This document shows, in pieces, positions 37,390-48,750 of a stretch of 64,000 bases of DNA. The first letter of the stretch is position 1, and each line of letters starts with the position of its first letter. The notes below the pieces were generated by a model, which saw nothing but the letters and a program-made list of their open reading frames with translations, was not told the origin of the DNA and did not search any database. This DNA comes from Serinus canaria (lineage: Eukaryota; Chordata; Aves; Passeriformes; Fringillidae). The position numbers and the translations under genes were made by a program. Location of the stretch: positions 104,278,179-104,342,178 of the forward strand of contig NC_066316.1 in NCBI RefSeq assembly GCF_022539315.1. Direction: 5' to 3'.

Positions 37390-38960
37390 GAGATCTTGAG
37401 ATGTTATCCAGTATGTCTTCTTCCTGCAGGGCAGGTTCAGCTCTTCCTAAACTTTACAGATTTTTATCCTACCAATTCTTTAAAATCTCTAGTGTTGAAA
37501 AGTCTTTATTTTCTCCAGGCAATTTATTTGTCTTTAGGAACATTTGAAATTCTTTTCTCAAATATAGAAATTAGATATCTGTTGCTGCATTTTAGGCTGA
37601 TTTCCAGATTTCCTATTTGAATTTGCTCTTTATGCAGCAGTGTTTTAAGACACCTGAAGACCATGAAAGTACTCTTCAGATGCCACTCCTTTACACTACA
37701 CAACCCCTTTTGGTTGTCCTCAAAAGCTGTGGTTTGCAACTCTTTATTCTTATCTCTTTAGTTGGTCAGCATTTCTCCTGATGGTATCCCATATAGAGAC
37801 AAAGCAGTTGAAGTAATAAACAGGAAGTATTTTTTTACTTTTTATTCTAGGTGATCCTCTTCCAGGATGAAGCTTCTGTTTTGTCTTTGAAATGGCCTTG
37901 CATAGCTGACTCATGCCCAATTTATGATCCCCTATAGTCCATGCACCCTTTTTCAGAAGAACTGTTATTACTCATCCTATAATTTTGCAGACAGTTACTC
38001 TTACCTAAGTGGAGAACTTTTGATTTTTTGCCCTTATTAAATTGCATCCCAGCCACTTGAGACAATTTCTCCAATTTATAATAATCAGTTTGAATTCTAA
38101 CCTCATCATTGCCCGTCTCAGCTTTGAATCATCTGGAAATAGAGTAACTATATTCCCTACTCCATCATGCAGTTTTTATTATAGAAAGTCTTCCTTGGAC
38201 CTAAGCTTCAGATCAGTCCCCAGCAGACCTCACTCTTACATCCTTCCAGCTGAACAGTTTGTCTTTACGCACAGTATCCCAATCAGTTGTGTCCCCACCA
38301 TATGGCAGTTTCAGGAAGACCCTGGATTGCAGAGAAAAAAATGTCATAAAATACACTGTCAGAAACTTTTCTAAAGTAAAGATATTTTCCTTTTCAATAC
38401 ACAGACCTGTCACCATGTCATAGGAAAAAACTCAGTTGCTTGATGTGATTTGCTCTTGACAAATCAGCGTTGGCTGATTCATATCCCCTTGTTCCCATCC
38501 AGATGTTTGAATACTTGAACCAGTATTTTTTTTTCTTGGTAATTGAAATGAGATTGACTGATCTACACCTTTCATTTTTTTAAAGGTAAGCACTATGATT
38601 GCTTTTTTTCTGTTTTCTGAAATTTTAGCTGTCCTCACTCAGTTCTCAAAATAATTGCCCTGGGCTCTGAGATCACTTCAGGCCAGTTGTCCACGCACTC
38701 TCAGGTGAATTTCATCAGGACCAGTCAATTTAAAAAACATCCAGCTTCTCAAAGTAGAATCAAATCTCTGCTTTATCTTTTCCATCCCAAGTTTTTACCC
38801 ATTTTTCATTGATGCTAATTGTGTTAGACATCTAATCACAGATGCTGTATCAAGTGAAGACTGAAGGAAAAAAACTACATTCTCATCTTTGGCCATCTGT
38901 GCACCGTTGAGGCCTCTTGTACTCAGGAACCTGTGAAATGTTTTGATAATCTCTGCTTTG
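37390..38960 (-). mobile_element. Ancient CR1/L3-like LINE, about 1.5 kb (antisense)
   Basis: The plus strand follows the antisense of an amniote CR1 from its 3' end into ORF2. At 37390-37560 are 'gatgttatccagtat', 'ttaaaatctctagtgttgaaaag', 'tccaggcaatttattt'. At 37640-37760 is 'agacacctgaagaccatgaaagt'. At 37900-38150 are 'gctgactcatgcccaattta', 'cctaagtggagaactttt', 'ttaaattgcatccc', 'atttctccaatttataata', 'tgaatcatctggaaatagag'. At 38390-38500 is 'cttgacaaatcagcgttggctgatt'. At 38560-38730 are 'gagattgactgatctacacc', 'gtcctcactcagttctca', 'aatttcatcaggaccagtcaa'. At 38850 is 'gtgaagactgaagg'. The order is collinear with the reverse-transcriptase part of ORF2. High divergence implies great age. 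Confidence 0.85.
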
Positions 38961-40205
38961 TGTAGTGATAGAATAAGAAAAGAGAAAGATTGCTGTGATA
39001 TTTAAACTAATTTTTTACCTCAGAAGGAGGTTAAGGGTCTAATGTGGGCCATGCATATATGTGAGATTCATCACACTCATTTTGATCAATAGAAATGCTA
39101 ATCTCTAATTTAAGCATGCTCTTAAGTGTCTCTTTGTAGTCAATGGGAGATAGAAAGTGACTTCAAGGATCAGCTTTTTTCCCTTTTCAGATACCTTTGT
39201 TAGATGAAACCGGACCTGTCAAGAACAGCACATGACAATGATGATGCCAGTGCAAGCAGACAGGAATGGCAGCTTGGTGAGGACTTGGTGCTTGGAAAGT
39301 CTTTATTACATTTGAGGACATCACCAAAAGCAAATGGCCAGGTTTTGTTCTAGTTTGTCATAAGCTTTAAGACTGCATTGTCTTAACCCCATCTTTTATA
39401 AAAGTGAATGATAATTTACATTCTGATTTTTAATATGTTTAACCTGGTGCACTGCATCATGTTTGATGCACCACTTTTTTTCATTAGGAATCTGAATTAT
39501 GCAAGAATTATTTATGAGTATATGTATTCATCAAAATAATCTGTTTCTCTCAAGAAAGGGAGTTTCCATAAATTGGCTACAGCCCACTTCTTCTATCTTA
39601 AATAAAGAACTTTCAAGTTTAGGAAAAGGTTGTATTTTAGTCAGTTTTAAAATGGCTTCCAAAAGATGTTTTTTTGAAGTACTTCATTTTATAGCATGGT
39701 ATCAATTTAAACAGCTTGTTTTACTACCATACAACCAGAGTGGTGACCTAGCTGAAGTCCAAGTCTGTTTTAAAGAGCTAAATCTGCACTTTTTAAAAAT
39801 TAATATTTTTTACCTTTTTTTTTTTATTACCAATGTTGTCAAAAAGTCCAAACTTTGCTTAAGTTTCCCCACCTTATTTAGTCTCCATTCCTTTATGGAC
39901 CATGTATTCCCTTGTGTGCCCCCACATTCTGCACACAGAACTGTGAGTCACTGTCATATATTTGCTTCATGGTGGAAGCCAAGAAAACCAATGTATGTTG
40001 GTCAGAGCATGCAGTAATTCTTTAGTTATCTCAAAATTTTCAGTATGGCTTTAGTTTCCTTCAGGTCTTTTTTCCTGACCAGGCATCATGAAATTTTTTG
40101 AATTTTTAGAATCTGTATCTTTCTTTCCTTTCTTTTCCTGCACCTGACTAGAATTTGATGTGTACACTGAGTGTTATGCAAGTCTCTGCTCAGCTCAGCT
40201 ACAAT
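38961..40205. other. No gene recognised
   Basis: Unique AT-rich DNA. A 172-codon frame (39499-40017) crosses poly-T and has no recognisable motif. Confidence 0.5.
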
Positions 40206-40209
40206 ATAA

Positions 40210-40238
40210 TGTGTGTGTTTGTGTGTGTGTGTGTGTGC
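40210..40238. repeat. (TG)n microsatellite with one interruption
   Basis: About 14 TG units, interrupted once by TTT. Confidence 0.95.
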
Positions 40239-40855
40239 ACAGGCAGACACAGGTGAGAGATTCCTGGTAAAACAGAGACAAAGCAGGTTTTCCTTTTATG
40301 CCAATTTGAATGATTGTTCTTCCCTGGATAAAGTCTGGCACATACATCGTTGTTTCGTATGAACTGTCACAATAACCTGACTATAGTGCAGAATCCTGTC
40401 CCACCTTCCAGAGTTTCTCTCCTTATTCCAGTAGCACTTTGCCATCTGCACCCCTGATGCCACTGTCATGAGGAGAAGAGGTTTAGGGTGAGGTTCTTGA
40501 TAGTGTTGAAAAGTGCCTTTGTATTTTACTCACTCTATATCTCTCCACTTTCATTTTGCACAATACCTATTTATATGTTTCTGCTTGTCTCAACAGCTGA
40601 TGTATCTCACACACAGCTTGTAGAGCTTTATTGTGAAGGCTTATGAATTTAAATATTTAGGGTTTATTTTGAACATAATATAGTAGAATAAGAAGGCTGT
40701 CAAATGCTCCTTCTATGTAATTCCTTATAAATGTTTCAAAAGAGGGAACTTTTCTTCTGACATGACAGTAAGAATTGGCTGAACTACTTTCTGGAATGTC
40801 AGTAAAGGAGGGATCTTTGCCACATACTTCCTTTGGGGCTGGTGACCTCATTTCT
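40239..40855. other. No gene recognised
   Basis: Unique DNA, nothing supported. Confidence 0.5.
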
Positions 40856-40945
40856 GCAGTTTTGATTGGTTTTTTGTTTGTTTGATTGGTTGGTGTTTTT
40901 TCGGTTTTGTTTCTTTGTGTTTTTTTTAATTTTTTTTTCTTGATG
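40856..40945. repeat. T/G-rich low-complexity tract
   Basis: The plus strand is nearly all T and G with GTTT/GATTGG motifs, ending in long T runs. It pairs in composition with the A/C-rich tract that starts 60 bp further on. Confidence 0.85.
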
Positions 40946-41005
40946 TGATTTGTAGCAAATGCCATCTGAAGGCAACTTAATAGGAGTAACTGAATAGATG
41001 AATTT

Positions 41006-41166
41006 AAAAAACCAAAACCAACACCAACGAACCAACAAACCAAACTCAATCCCCCCCCAAAAAAAAAACCCCAAACAAACAACAACAACACACACAAAAA
41101 AACCCAAAAAACCAAAAAAAAAACCAAAAAAAAAAACCAAACAAAAAAAACCCACCAAAAACCAAG
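41006..41166. repeat. A/C-rich low-complexity tract
   Basis: About 160 bp almost free of G and T on the plus strand: CCAAA/CCAAC motifs, an eight-C run, an (AAC)n block and long A runs. Minus-strand frames of 119-156 codons across it (rich in Phe, Val, Gly) are low-complexity artefacts. Confidence 0.95.
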
Positions 41167-43030
41167 GCAGAAAGAATTTGCAGTATTTCCATGTTTTGAC
41201 TCAAATAATTTTAAAGATATTCAAAGTGTTCTGGTAGCCCGCTTAAATGCCTTTATTAAGCAGACATATGGAATCAGTTTATGTTAATATTTTATTTTAA
41301 TGATGACAGCATATAAATATAATTTACATTAGTGATATAAAATGGCTGAATGCATAAGTATATAGCAAATAAAATGAATAAGTATTTAGTTTTAACTCTA
41401 TATGCCCGAAATGATGCTGCATATAAGGATGATGTGATTTTTATTATATTTATAATTCAGATACAGTAGATTAAAAAGATTTTTCCAAAGCACAAGAATA
41501 GAGGCCAGATAAACATTGCTTGAAATTTCTTTTTTTACAGCTTAGTGCAAATAACTGCTCTACAGCAATTTTTCTCATCTCTGAAATGGGAATAGCAGCT
41601 GAGTGCTAGTCCTTGGTGAATGACTTACTCAAGACTACATTTCAATGACTAAAATATAGGATATATTTACAATTTTTTTCTGTTGAATTTCTTCTTTCAG
41701 TTTTTACATAATTTATTTCAATTTGCTAAGTAACTACTTGACTGTCAGCCCTCGAGTTAACATTGAGTTATTTTTATTTTTCTGATTGTATTTGAACTGG
41801 AATCCTCACAAAGACAGGAAAAAAACTTCTCCCTTCATATTGTAAATTGATGCAGTTGTGAATTTGTATATTGCATTGTGTTAGTGCAAGGTAATCAATA
41901 TATTTACTTTTGGAGTTGTTAAGAGCAAGCTGGAAGAATCACCTTGATTTAACGTTAGTTTTTAAGTTTATTTTTGCTGCAACTTCTGTAACACACAAAA
42001 TTAAATGCTCTGCTTTCTCCACCATGTTCTGTTACTATGAGGCGTGTTTCAGACCAGATGATGGGTGGCTTCCTATGTGGTCTGAACAGGACATGACATT
42101 TACAAAACTGGAATAAATTCCCTGATCCCTCTGATAACAGGCAAGTCTAACTTTAAACACAAATTCCTTTTTGGCTCAGTTCTATTGGGTCAGAAATTCA
42201 TTTCAGAATAACTGACAATTTTGGTGCATTCATTAGACAAAGCATGTAAAAGTTCTGTAACATTGCACGTTTTACAGCAATGTGCTCCTGCCTTAATTCA
42301 TTAAATTTCAGCTGCAGCCCACCACTTTGTGCAGATATGTTCTGTGTAGAATGGTTGTAACCATTAAATAACCAAAGTAGAAATTGTCCCTTGCTGGGAA
42401 AGGGGATGGGCAAGGTCCATGCTCAGAGACCGAGGTGGTAGCAGACACCTCTGGTCCCTATTTCTACCATGCCAAACTTGGTATCAGTGGAAGGTTGGCA
42501 GGGCTGAGTCGTCTTGGGTTTCCTGTTAGTTCATGTGAGAATCACTGCCTCAGACTCTGCTGGCATGGCCACACAATGGCAGCTGTCACTTCAGATGTCA
42601 TTTGGGATATAGTCCTGGAACATTTTGAACTCAAAACCAGAAGTCTCTGCAGCTTGAGCTGAAAAGAAAGTGTCTGTAGCCAAAAGAGGAATACTTTTAT
42701 AACTCTTCTGTAGACTGGACAGCTGGGGCAGGTTCACAGTCTTGCTGAGAATAGTTGTAGCCCCAGTGTTAGTGGAATGGAAGCTTGGTGGTGTCAGGCA
42801 ATCTGGAAGTGCTTATCCCCATGTTAATATGGGAATTGGGAAGGTAAGTGCACATTTGGTGGATTACACTCTTCTGGTAAATCCAGAGTGAACATATATT
42901 AGGAGTAGACTGCAGAACATCTAGCGGCCAATTCAGTTCTGTTCATCAAGAAACACCTAAACCTTTGACCAATTAGAAAACTTGCAGAAAGTATGCTGCT
43001 AGTGGTGTCTATAAATCAAGAACAAATAAA
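41167..43030. other. No gene recognised
   Basis: Unique AT-rich DNA up to about 41900, then more mixed sequence at 42380-42860 with a 92-codon frame that lacks any motif. Confidence 0.5.
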
Positions 43031-43033
43031 CAA

Positions 43034-43308
43034 TCATTAAAATTCTTCGTCAGTAACAGAATCTGATAGTGACTCAGAAGCAGTAAATGAGAATAGATAG
43101 TCTAGCTCCAGCCCTAATGGAGAAGGATCGGTGCCAGCTAATAACTTTCTGTTTCTTTCAGTAAATAAGTGTGAGTACCCTGGGTTACAGGCTGGATAAC
43201 TAATGGAAGGTGAATCACCAATATTCTGAAATTTACACCCAGTCAAATGGCAATTCATTTGCTTACTGACATAGCTGCCCCACTTATATTCTTGTAATCC
43301 TTATTGAC
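43034..43308 (-). other. Candidate coding remnant or terminal exon (unassigned)
   Basis: On the minus strand a stop-free frame runs from just after a TAA near 43306 to a stop at about 43037. That is about 88 codons, 73 of them from an internal ATG at 43258. The C-terminus is Ser/Asp/Glu-rich (…ESLSDSVTDEEF) and the central part contains Cys-His spacing (NCHLTGC). No family is recognised. Upstream acceptor candidates lack a good pyrimidine tract. It may be chance. Confidence 0.2.
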
Positions 43309-43955
43309 ATTAATGGGAAATTTACTGTTGTGTGAATATGGAAGGGAGATACAGAGTCAGAAAACCTTTTTTGTTTTATCCATCCTTGTAAGGCAAAAGT
43401 GGAAAACAGTTCTTACTGCTAGAGCCTCGCACCAATTAAGACAAAATATGCATCTTTTTCTCCCTTCACATTTAATCCTGGCTGAATGCAGGACAGTGGC
43501 TATGATGAGCCATATGGCTCTGGAAAAAAATTGAATGGCTCATTACCATATTAATATATTATTCTGTACTAATATATTTTAGTTTTTAACAGGAAGGATG
43601 TTGCATACCAGACATACATTACATACATTTTATTCAACCAAATTTACTGTTCCCACTGAAGAGTTTTGAAAGTGATGCTTGTGTCCCTCTCTAGAGAACT
43701 TTTGCTTGCTTTCCACTAGTCCTGGAAATCTTTGCCTAAAAAATAACCTCAAAGAGGTTTGGAGAAAAATAAATGCATAAATATTTGGGAAAGTTACAGA
43801 GGATAGTTATGAGGCTGTTTGCCATTGATCTTGGGAAAAAGAGTGAAATGGTTGATACAGTTCAAATTAATAAACAGTTAAAAGAGGTGACTTTAATTGT
43901 TGCCAATCAGCATCAGTATATGCTAATAAAATTTGTTAATATAGCTTGCTACATT
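43309..43955. other. No gene recognised
   Basis: Unique AT-rich DNA. The right part may contain further unrecognisable LINE sequence leading into the CR1 remnant. Confidence 0.45.
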
Positions 43956-43974
43956 TTTATGAAATTAAAAATTT

Positions 43975-44108
43975 GATTGAAGAATCTGTTTAATATAGTT
44001 CGACATCTCCAGGGCATTTGATTTGGTACAGAGGAATATTTCAGTACCTAGGAAGAGTGATGAAAATTCAGTGGATTAATAAGTACGTAAAAAAGTAAGT
44101 TTCAAAAT
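43975..44108 (+). mobile_element. Ancient CR1 ORF2 fragment, left part (split by LTR)
   Basis: The block 'taatatagttcgacatctccagggcatttgatttggtac' matches the CR1 reverse-transcriptase segment that codes for DIVYLDFSKAFDxV. It is followed by 'tgaaaattcagtggattaataa', equivalent to the WI(K/R)NWL block. Several stops break the frame. The match is cut by the third ERVL-like LTR. Confidence 0.65.
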
Positions 44109-44651
44109 GCAGTTGTGCATTGAATCTTGCTGGGTGCAGTTACCTTTCCCATGGCAGCCCTCACAGTGCTGGGCTGTGCTTTGGTAGCTGCAAAGGTGTT
44201 GGTGACACCCGTGTGATTTGGGCTGTGCTGAGCTGTGCTGACACAGCATCGAGGCTGTTTCTCCACTCTCTCCCCTTGAAGGCTGACAGTCTGGGGCTGG
44301 TGAGAGGCTGGAAGGGGCACAGCTGGGACAGGCTGACCCACAGGGATATTTTGTACCATATGATGTCATGCTGGGCAACAAAGGTTAAGAGAAAGAAGGC
44401 GAGGAGCATTTGTTATTCAGTCTTTTCTTTTCTGAAGAATATGGGTACCAAATCCCTGCTTCCCAGGAAGCAGCTGAGCATCACTTGCTTATGAGAAGGA
44501 GAAAATAAATTTTCATCTAATATAAAATAAAATAAATGCATCTACACTCAGGCTTTGCTTTATTTCACTGAACCGCTTTTATCTCAAACCATGAGGATGT
44601 GGTGTGAGAGAGAGGCTTGGTGTGCACCTGTCACCAGCCAAAATCAACCCA
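44109..44651 (+). mobile_element. Solo LTR, avian ERVL-like family (copy 3, divergent subfamily)
   Basis: Landmarks are 'gtgctgggctgtgctttggtagctgcaaaggtgttggtgacacccgtgtgatttgggctg', 'tgacacagcatcgagg', 'cagctgggacaggctgacc', 'agggatattttgtaccatatgatgtcatgctgggcaa', 'gcttgctt'-type and 'gagaaaataaattt'. These are followed by 'ttatttcactgaaccgcttttatctcaaaccatgagg' and a terminal 'aaaatcaaccca'. The mid region shared with copies 1 and 2 is the 'gacc…atgatgtcatgctg' and 'ttatctcaa…catgag' blocks. The body otherwise differs, so it is a separate subfamily. Ends are approximate. It sits inside an old CR1. Confidence 0.85.
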
Positions 44652-44950
44652 CCCTAAGTCATAAATTAGGAATTATTAGGAAGCAGACATCTTAGGGAAT
44701 TATTAGGAAACCTCAGTAAGATCCATTCTTCACTACACATGCATTATCTCCCAATTTGGAAAATACAGAATTGTACTGCTAAAGCTTCTGATTGAAAAAA
44801 AATCGAGGGAAAGATATAAATAATAAAGAAAATAGTTTATGAAAATGTAGGCACCTTGATTGCTTGGAACTGTGGTACAGGAAAATTATTTCCCAGTATT
44901 GTCCATTACATATTCAGAGGCCAGGAAAAAGAAAATCAGACATAAAGGAC
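44652..44950. other. Degraded interval inside the split CR1
   Basis: Expected to be CR1 ORF2 by position, but too diverged for me to align. It includes a 14-bp direct repeat 'ggaattattaggaa' (near 44668 and 44695). Confidence 0.4.
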
Positions 44951-44954
44951 TGGA

Positions 44955-45500
44955 AATATGTTCATGGGAGAAGGGATTGTGGAAAGGACTCAGAGGTCAC
45001 GGGAGTTAATCTGATGAAAAAGAGCTGCTAAAGATAACACTGTGGCAAAAAGGTTAATGAGACCACTACATGAATCCACAAGAGGATATGAGAAGTTATA
45101 GAGAGATTAAATTACTGTATTGTTGGGTTTTGCACTGACCCATCTGTATCAGGATAATTTCTGATATTTACTGAAGAGTGTTATAAAATGGGAGAAGATT
45201 TAGAGAAGAGCAATGAGAATGACTAGTGAACTGGAAAACATACTGTAAGGAAGGAGTAAATTATTTAGTTTATCAAAGAGAAGATTATGGAGTCAATGTC
45301 TGTTTGGTGAACAAGGTTCCATAGTGCATTCTTCAGCCTAACCAGAAAAATATAACTGGAATCTTCATTGGAAAAAATAACACTGAAACATGAATGTGTC
45401 TTTGAAATAAAAGTTGTTTTAATGCATCTTAACAAAAAATTCTTCACCAGAGGTAAATTTTTAATCAGGATTAGGTTCTGTATCTAAAAGCTGCCTTCCT
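44955..45500 (+). mobile_element. Ancient CR1 ORF2 fragment, right part
   Basis: Collinear with amniote CR1: 'ggactcagaggtcacggg', then 'ctgtggcaaaaaggttaatgagacc' (AVAKKANAI block), then the degraded LVRPHLEYC region, then 'gaagatttagagaagagcaatgagaatga', 'actggaaaacatact', 'tatttagtttatcaaagagaag', 'cttcagcctaacc' and 'taaatttttaatcagg'. With 43975-44108 it forms one old CR1. After removing the LTR, the spacing between the two recognised blocks is about that expected in ORF2. Confidence 0.8.
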
Positions 45501-46810
45501 GTTGAGGTCAATCTTCTGCAGTCAGAAGCTATCTACTGGCTCTGCAAAGCATGAAACATTTTTTAGATCAACTCTTTAGTCCATACTACAACTGGAGATG
45601 TTATATGCAAAAATTTTTCTGAATTCCTTATATTTCTCTATCCCAGCTCTATTAATATCCTCTTTGTTTTCTCATGTCTAACAGCTAATTTCTATTTCTC
45701 TGACATGAATGTTTATTAAAAAGCTGCCTCATACAGATGTACATGTGATATACAGATATATGTGTGGGAAAATTTATTTACAGAAATATCTGTATTTACT
45801 AATTGTTACTTTCCTGTGAATCCTTAGCATTTCCCACCATTTCTAAGATGATGAATTTTAAGGAGAGATGAATAAGGAGAAATAGAAGGAGAGAGCTAAT
45901 TTGGAGAAGCACATTGTGACAGTAGAATAAACAATCTTAACAGACTAAAATCAACCAGCATGAAAACTTAAATAGGCCTCATGTAGTATTGTTTAGTGAC
46001 AATGAATAAGTTTATAGATGTGCACTTTCACTTTGAAAAATTCCAAACTGTTTAATAAATTGTTTTATTTCTCCCCATTAAAATTTTCTTTGACTTTTCC
46101 TTTCCAAGTCTTCTCAATAATAAAAGTAGGGATCTTGAAGAAAAAAAAAAACCACATAAAATTCAGTGGAAAACATTAATTTCTAAATAATTGATTGATC
46201 CCCAGAGGAGTCAGGGCAAAAGAACTTTGTTTTATGATAATGGAAAATAAAATGGAAAGAGACCCAATTCAGAGATGATCAGAAATTGTTGATTAATTTA
46301 GTATTGAAGCAATAACTACTAGAATTAAGTTTGTTACTTTTTCACAATAATAATAGACTGGACTTCAGGGCTAACCTGTTTCTCTTTCAGACTAAGAAAA
46401 AGATTCCTAATAATGTAAGTGGGAGGTGACTATGACAATGTTAACATGGTCTGCATTGTTTATCTTAATGCCTTCATGGAGGCCAAAAAAAAGTACTTTG
46501 AAGTGAAAACACTGAAGTATTAAGTATCTGCCAAGTAAGTTATAATTTTTGTAGCTACTAATTGTCTATCTAATTGTAATGATTCAAATTATATCACCAC
46601 AGAAATTCAAAATGACCCTCAGTGGCCATGGCATGGAAATCAGCACAGGATTTATCAGCTTTTTCCCTGTGAATTCAATGAGTGTGCTCACAGTCATAAC
46701 CATTAATCTTTCATACTCTTCATCCACAACAAGTTCTAAAATGGACATGACTTAAGTTCTGGCGTTGCTTCCTTTTGAAAAGGAGGAACTGGTTTTTTTT
46801 CAGAAGCGGA
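45501..46810. other. No gene recognised
   Basis: Unique AT-rich DNA with an 11-base-plus A run at 46140. No supported frame. Confidence 0.5.
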
Positions 46811-46811
46811 A

Positions 46812-46988
46812 TCATCATCATGGAATCATCACAGAGTAGCTCTGGTTGAAAGAGACCTTACACATCACCTAGGTCCAAACCCCCTGCCAGGGGCAGGGAC
46901 ACCTTCCTCTAGAGCAGGTTGCTCAGAGCCCCATCCAACCTGGCCTTGAGCACTTTTAGGGATGGGGCAGCCACAGTGTCTGAGAGAT
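46812..46988 (-). mobile_element. CR1 LINE fragment, 3' end (antisense)
   Basis: It begins with the reversed 3' tail repeats ('atcatcatcatggaatcatcacaga') and continues 'tctggttgaaagagacctta', 'aaaccccctgccaggggcaggg', 'gagcaggttgctcagagcccca', 'ccaacctggccttgagcac', 'gggatggggcagccac'. Well preserved, about 175 bp, 5'-truncated. Confidence 0.95.
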
Positions 46989-48620
46989 ATAAGTCAGATA
47001 TCACAGGCATTCCAGATGAGAGTAAAACTGGGCCAAAATGACCTATTTCCTGAAAATTGTTCATCTGCAAATGGTGAATACCACAATTTTCTAAATGGAG
47101 GAATCTACTGAACGTAGTTGTAAATATTTATTTTCTCTTCCACAGGTGATACCCTGCATAATGGAAGGTTATAGCTTCAGTGATTCTGCAGACTACTATT
47201 CATTTTCTGATAATGCACATTAATTTTCTCACCCAAAATTATTTTTTTTTTCACCAAATTACAAGATCTCATTGATATCAGTAGCTTATTATCAATCATG
47301 GCTGTATTCTGGGAACATAAACATGGCACTCATTTACAACTTTCTGATACTTTGGTCCAAGAACATCATGAGCAGTACAGATGGCATTATTTGCTCCACA
47401 GCTCATCTCCTTGACATGTTCTGGATCTGTGCTCTATTTCACTGATGGGTGTCTTTGTGGAAAGGTTATGTTCTGCCAGCATATTTACAAATGCCCTCTT
47501 TGCCTTCAAAATTACTGAAAATTCATTAGTATGGTGAACCTCTGTGCCCATTTTGGCTCACTAGTCCAATTCACAGAATGCAAGGAAAGGTTATGCCCTT
47601 TGCCACTAATATGGATGTTCTACAGATTTTTGGAACAGAACCAGGGAAGGAATTCTCTCTTTTTTCTCCACAAGAAAATAAAGTTTAAAAGTTCAAAAGA
47701 TTGTGGAAAACAATGTTTTTATATGGTATTCAGTCTGATGATTTGCCCTTGAGTCCTTGTAAAAAATGACCCCTTATGGTATGAATTAAATTGCAATCAG
47801 CCAAGCAAAATTCTACTTTCCTAATACATTCATGTTTCTGATTCTTGTTCTTCCATATTTTGCTATCAGTCTTTCACTGTGGTATCAAAGACATGAGAAG
47901 TCCTTTCACACAAAAGCAGAAAAAATCAACTTTACAACTGTGCATTATAGGCCTGGAATCCAAACCTCTTGGCTTCCTTGTGAACCTACTCTAGAAAAAA
48001 GTGGCTATGCTTAGGAGTATCTTCTCATTTAATAGTTGAATTTTTAGGGAAATAATGAAGCCTGTTTCATTTTTTGAAAGAACTTCTTGAGAAGATTGTA
48101 GCCCTGAAGAAAAGTTAAGACTATTTGTATCCCTGAGGATCCACTCTGATATTTTGAAATGCTAAGTACTTATTTTTAAAACTTAAGAAAAGGACTGAAG
48201 GAGGGAGGAACCTACCCTTAATTTATTTATTTATGAAAGAACTCTACTCAAGTAGCAAGATTTGCCTACTCTATTCTCTTATTTACTGGCCAAAATCCTA
48301 GCACAGTTCCAGTCTTGAAAGAAATGTGTCTGATTCTGGTTTGCACAGACATTGTTTATCTTGTCTGTCATTCATGTCTCAGATCCTTGTGACATTTCAT
48401 GAAACTTTTGCCTATTTCCCACTTTTATTTTCGAAATGAAAATCTAGGTGTACATCTTGGTTATTTATCAGATGCCTGAAAAAATATAAGCACTACCTCT
48501 CACATCCTGTGCCCAGGAAGCCTTAACCTCCAGTGTTTGCTTGTATCCACTTTTTTCAGTTCTGCTGTTCACTTGTTCTTATGTTTGAATTCAATTTCTC
48601 ATTTAACTTGTGAAAAATTT
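46989..48620. other. No confident gene; one splice-acceptor-like candidate
   Basis: Unique DNA. At 47128-47145 a good pyrimidine tract ends in CACAG. It is followed by an open 25-codon frame (47146-47220, in-frame ATG at 47161) and a TAA at 47221. This could be chance. Confidence 0.35.
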
Positions 48621-48625
48621 TATTT

Positions 48626-48750
48626 TCCCCTTCTTTCCTTGCTTCCCTTCTTCCTTCCCTCTCTCTCCATCATCCCTTTCCCTTTCCCTTTCCCTTTCCC
48701 TTTCCCTTTCCCTTCTTCTCTCTCTCCTCATCCATCTCTTTATGTGTCTC
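48626..48750. repeat. Pyrimidine tract with (TTTCCC)n core
   Basis: C/T-only sequence with few exceptions. It contains seven near-perfect TTTCCC units at 48673-48715, flanked by TTCCTT and TCTC runs. It resembles the 4876-5630 array in strand polarity but has a six-base unit. Confidence 0.95.

Noticed and set aside
40657..41158. 156- and 119-codon minus-strand frames with hydrophobic runs
   Set aside because: They translate the A/C-rich low-complexity tract and look like membrane segments only because of T/G-rich codons.
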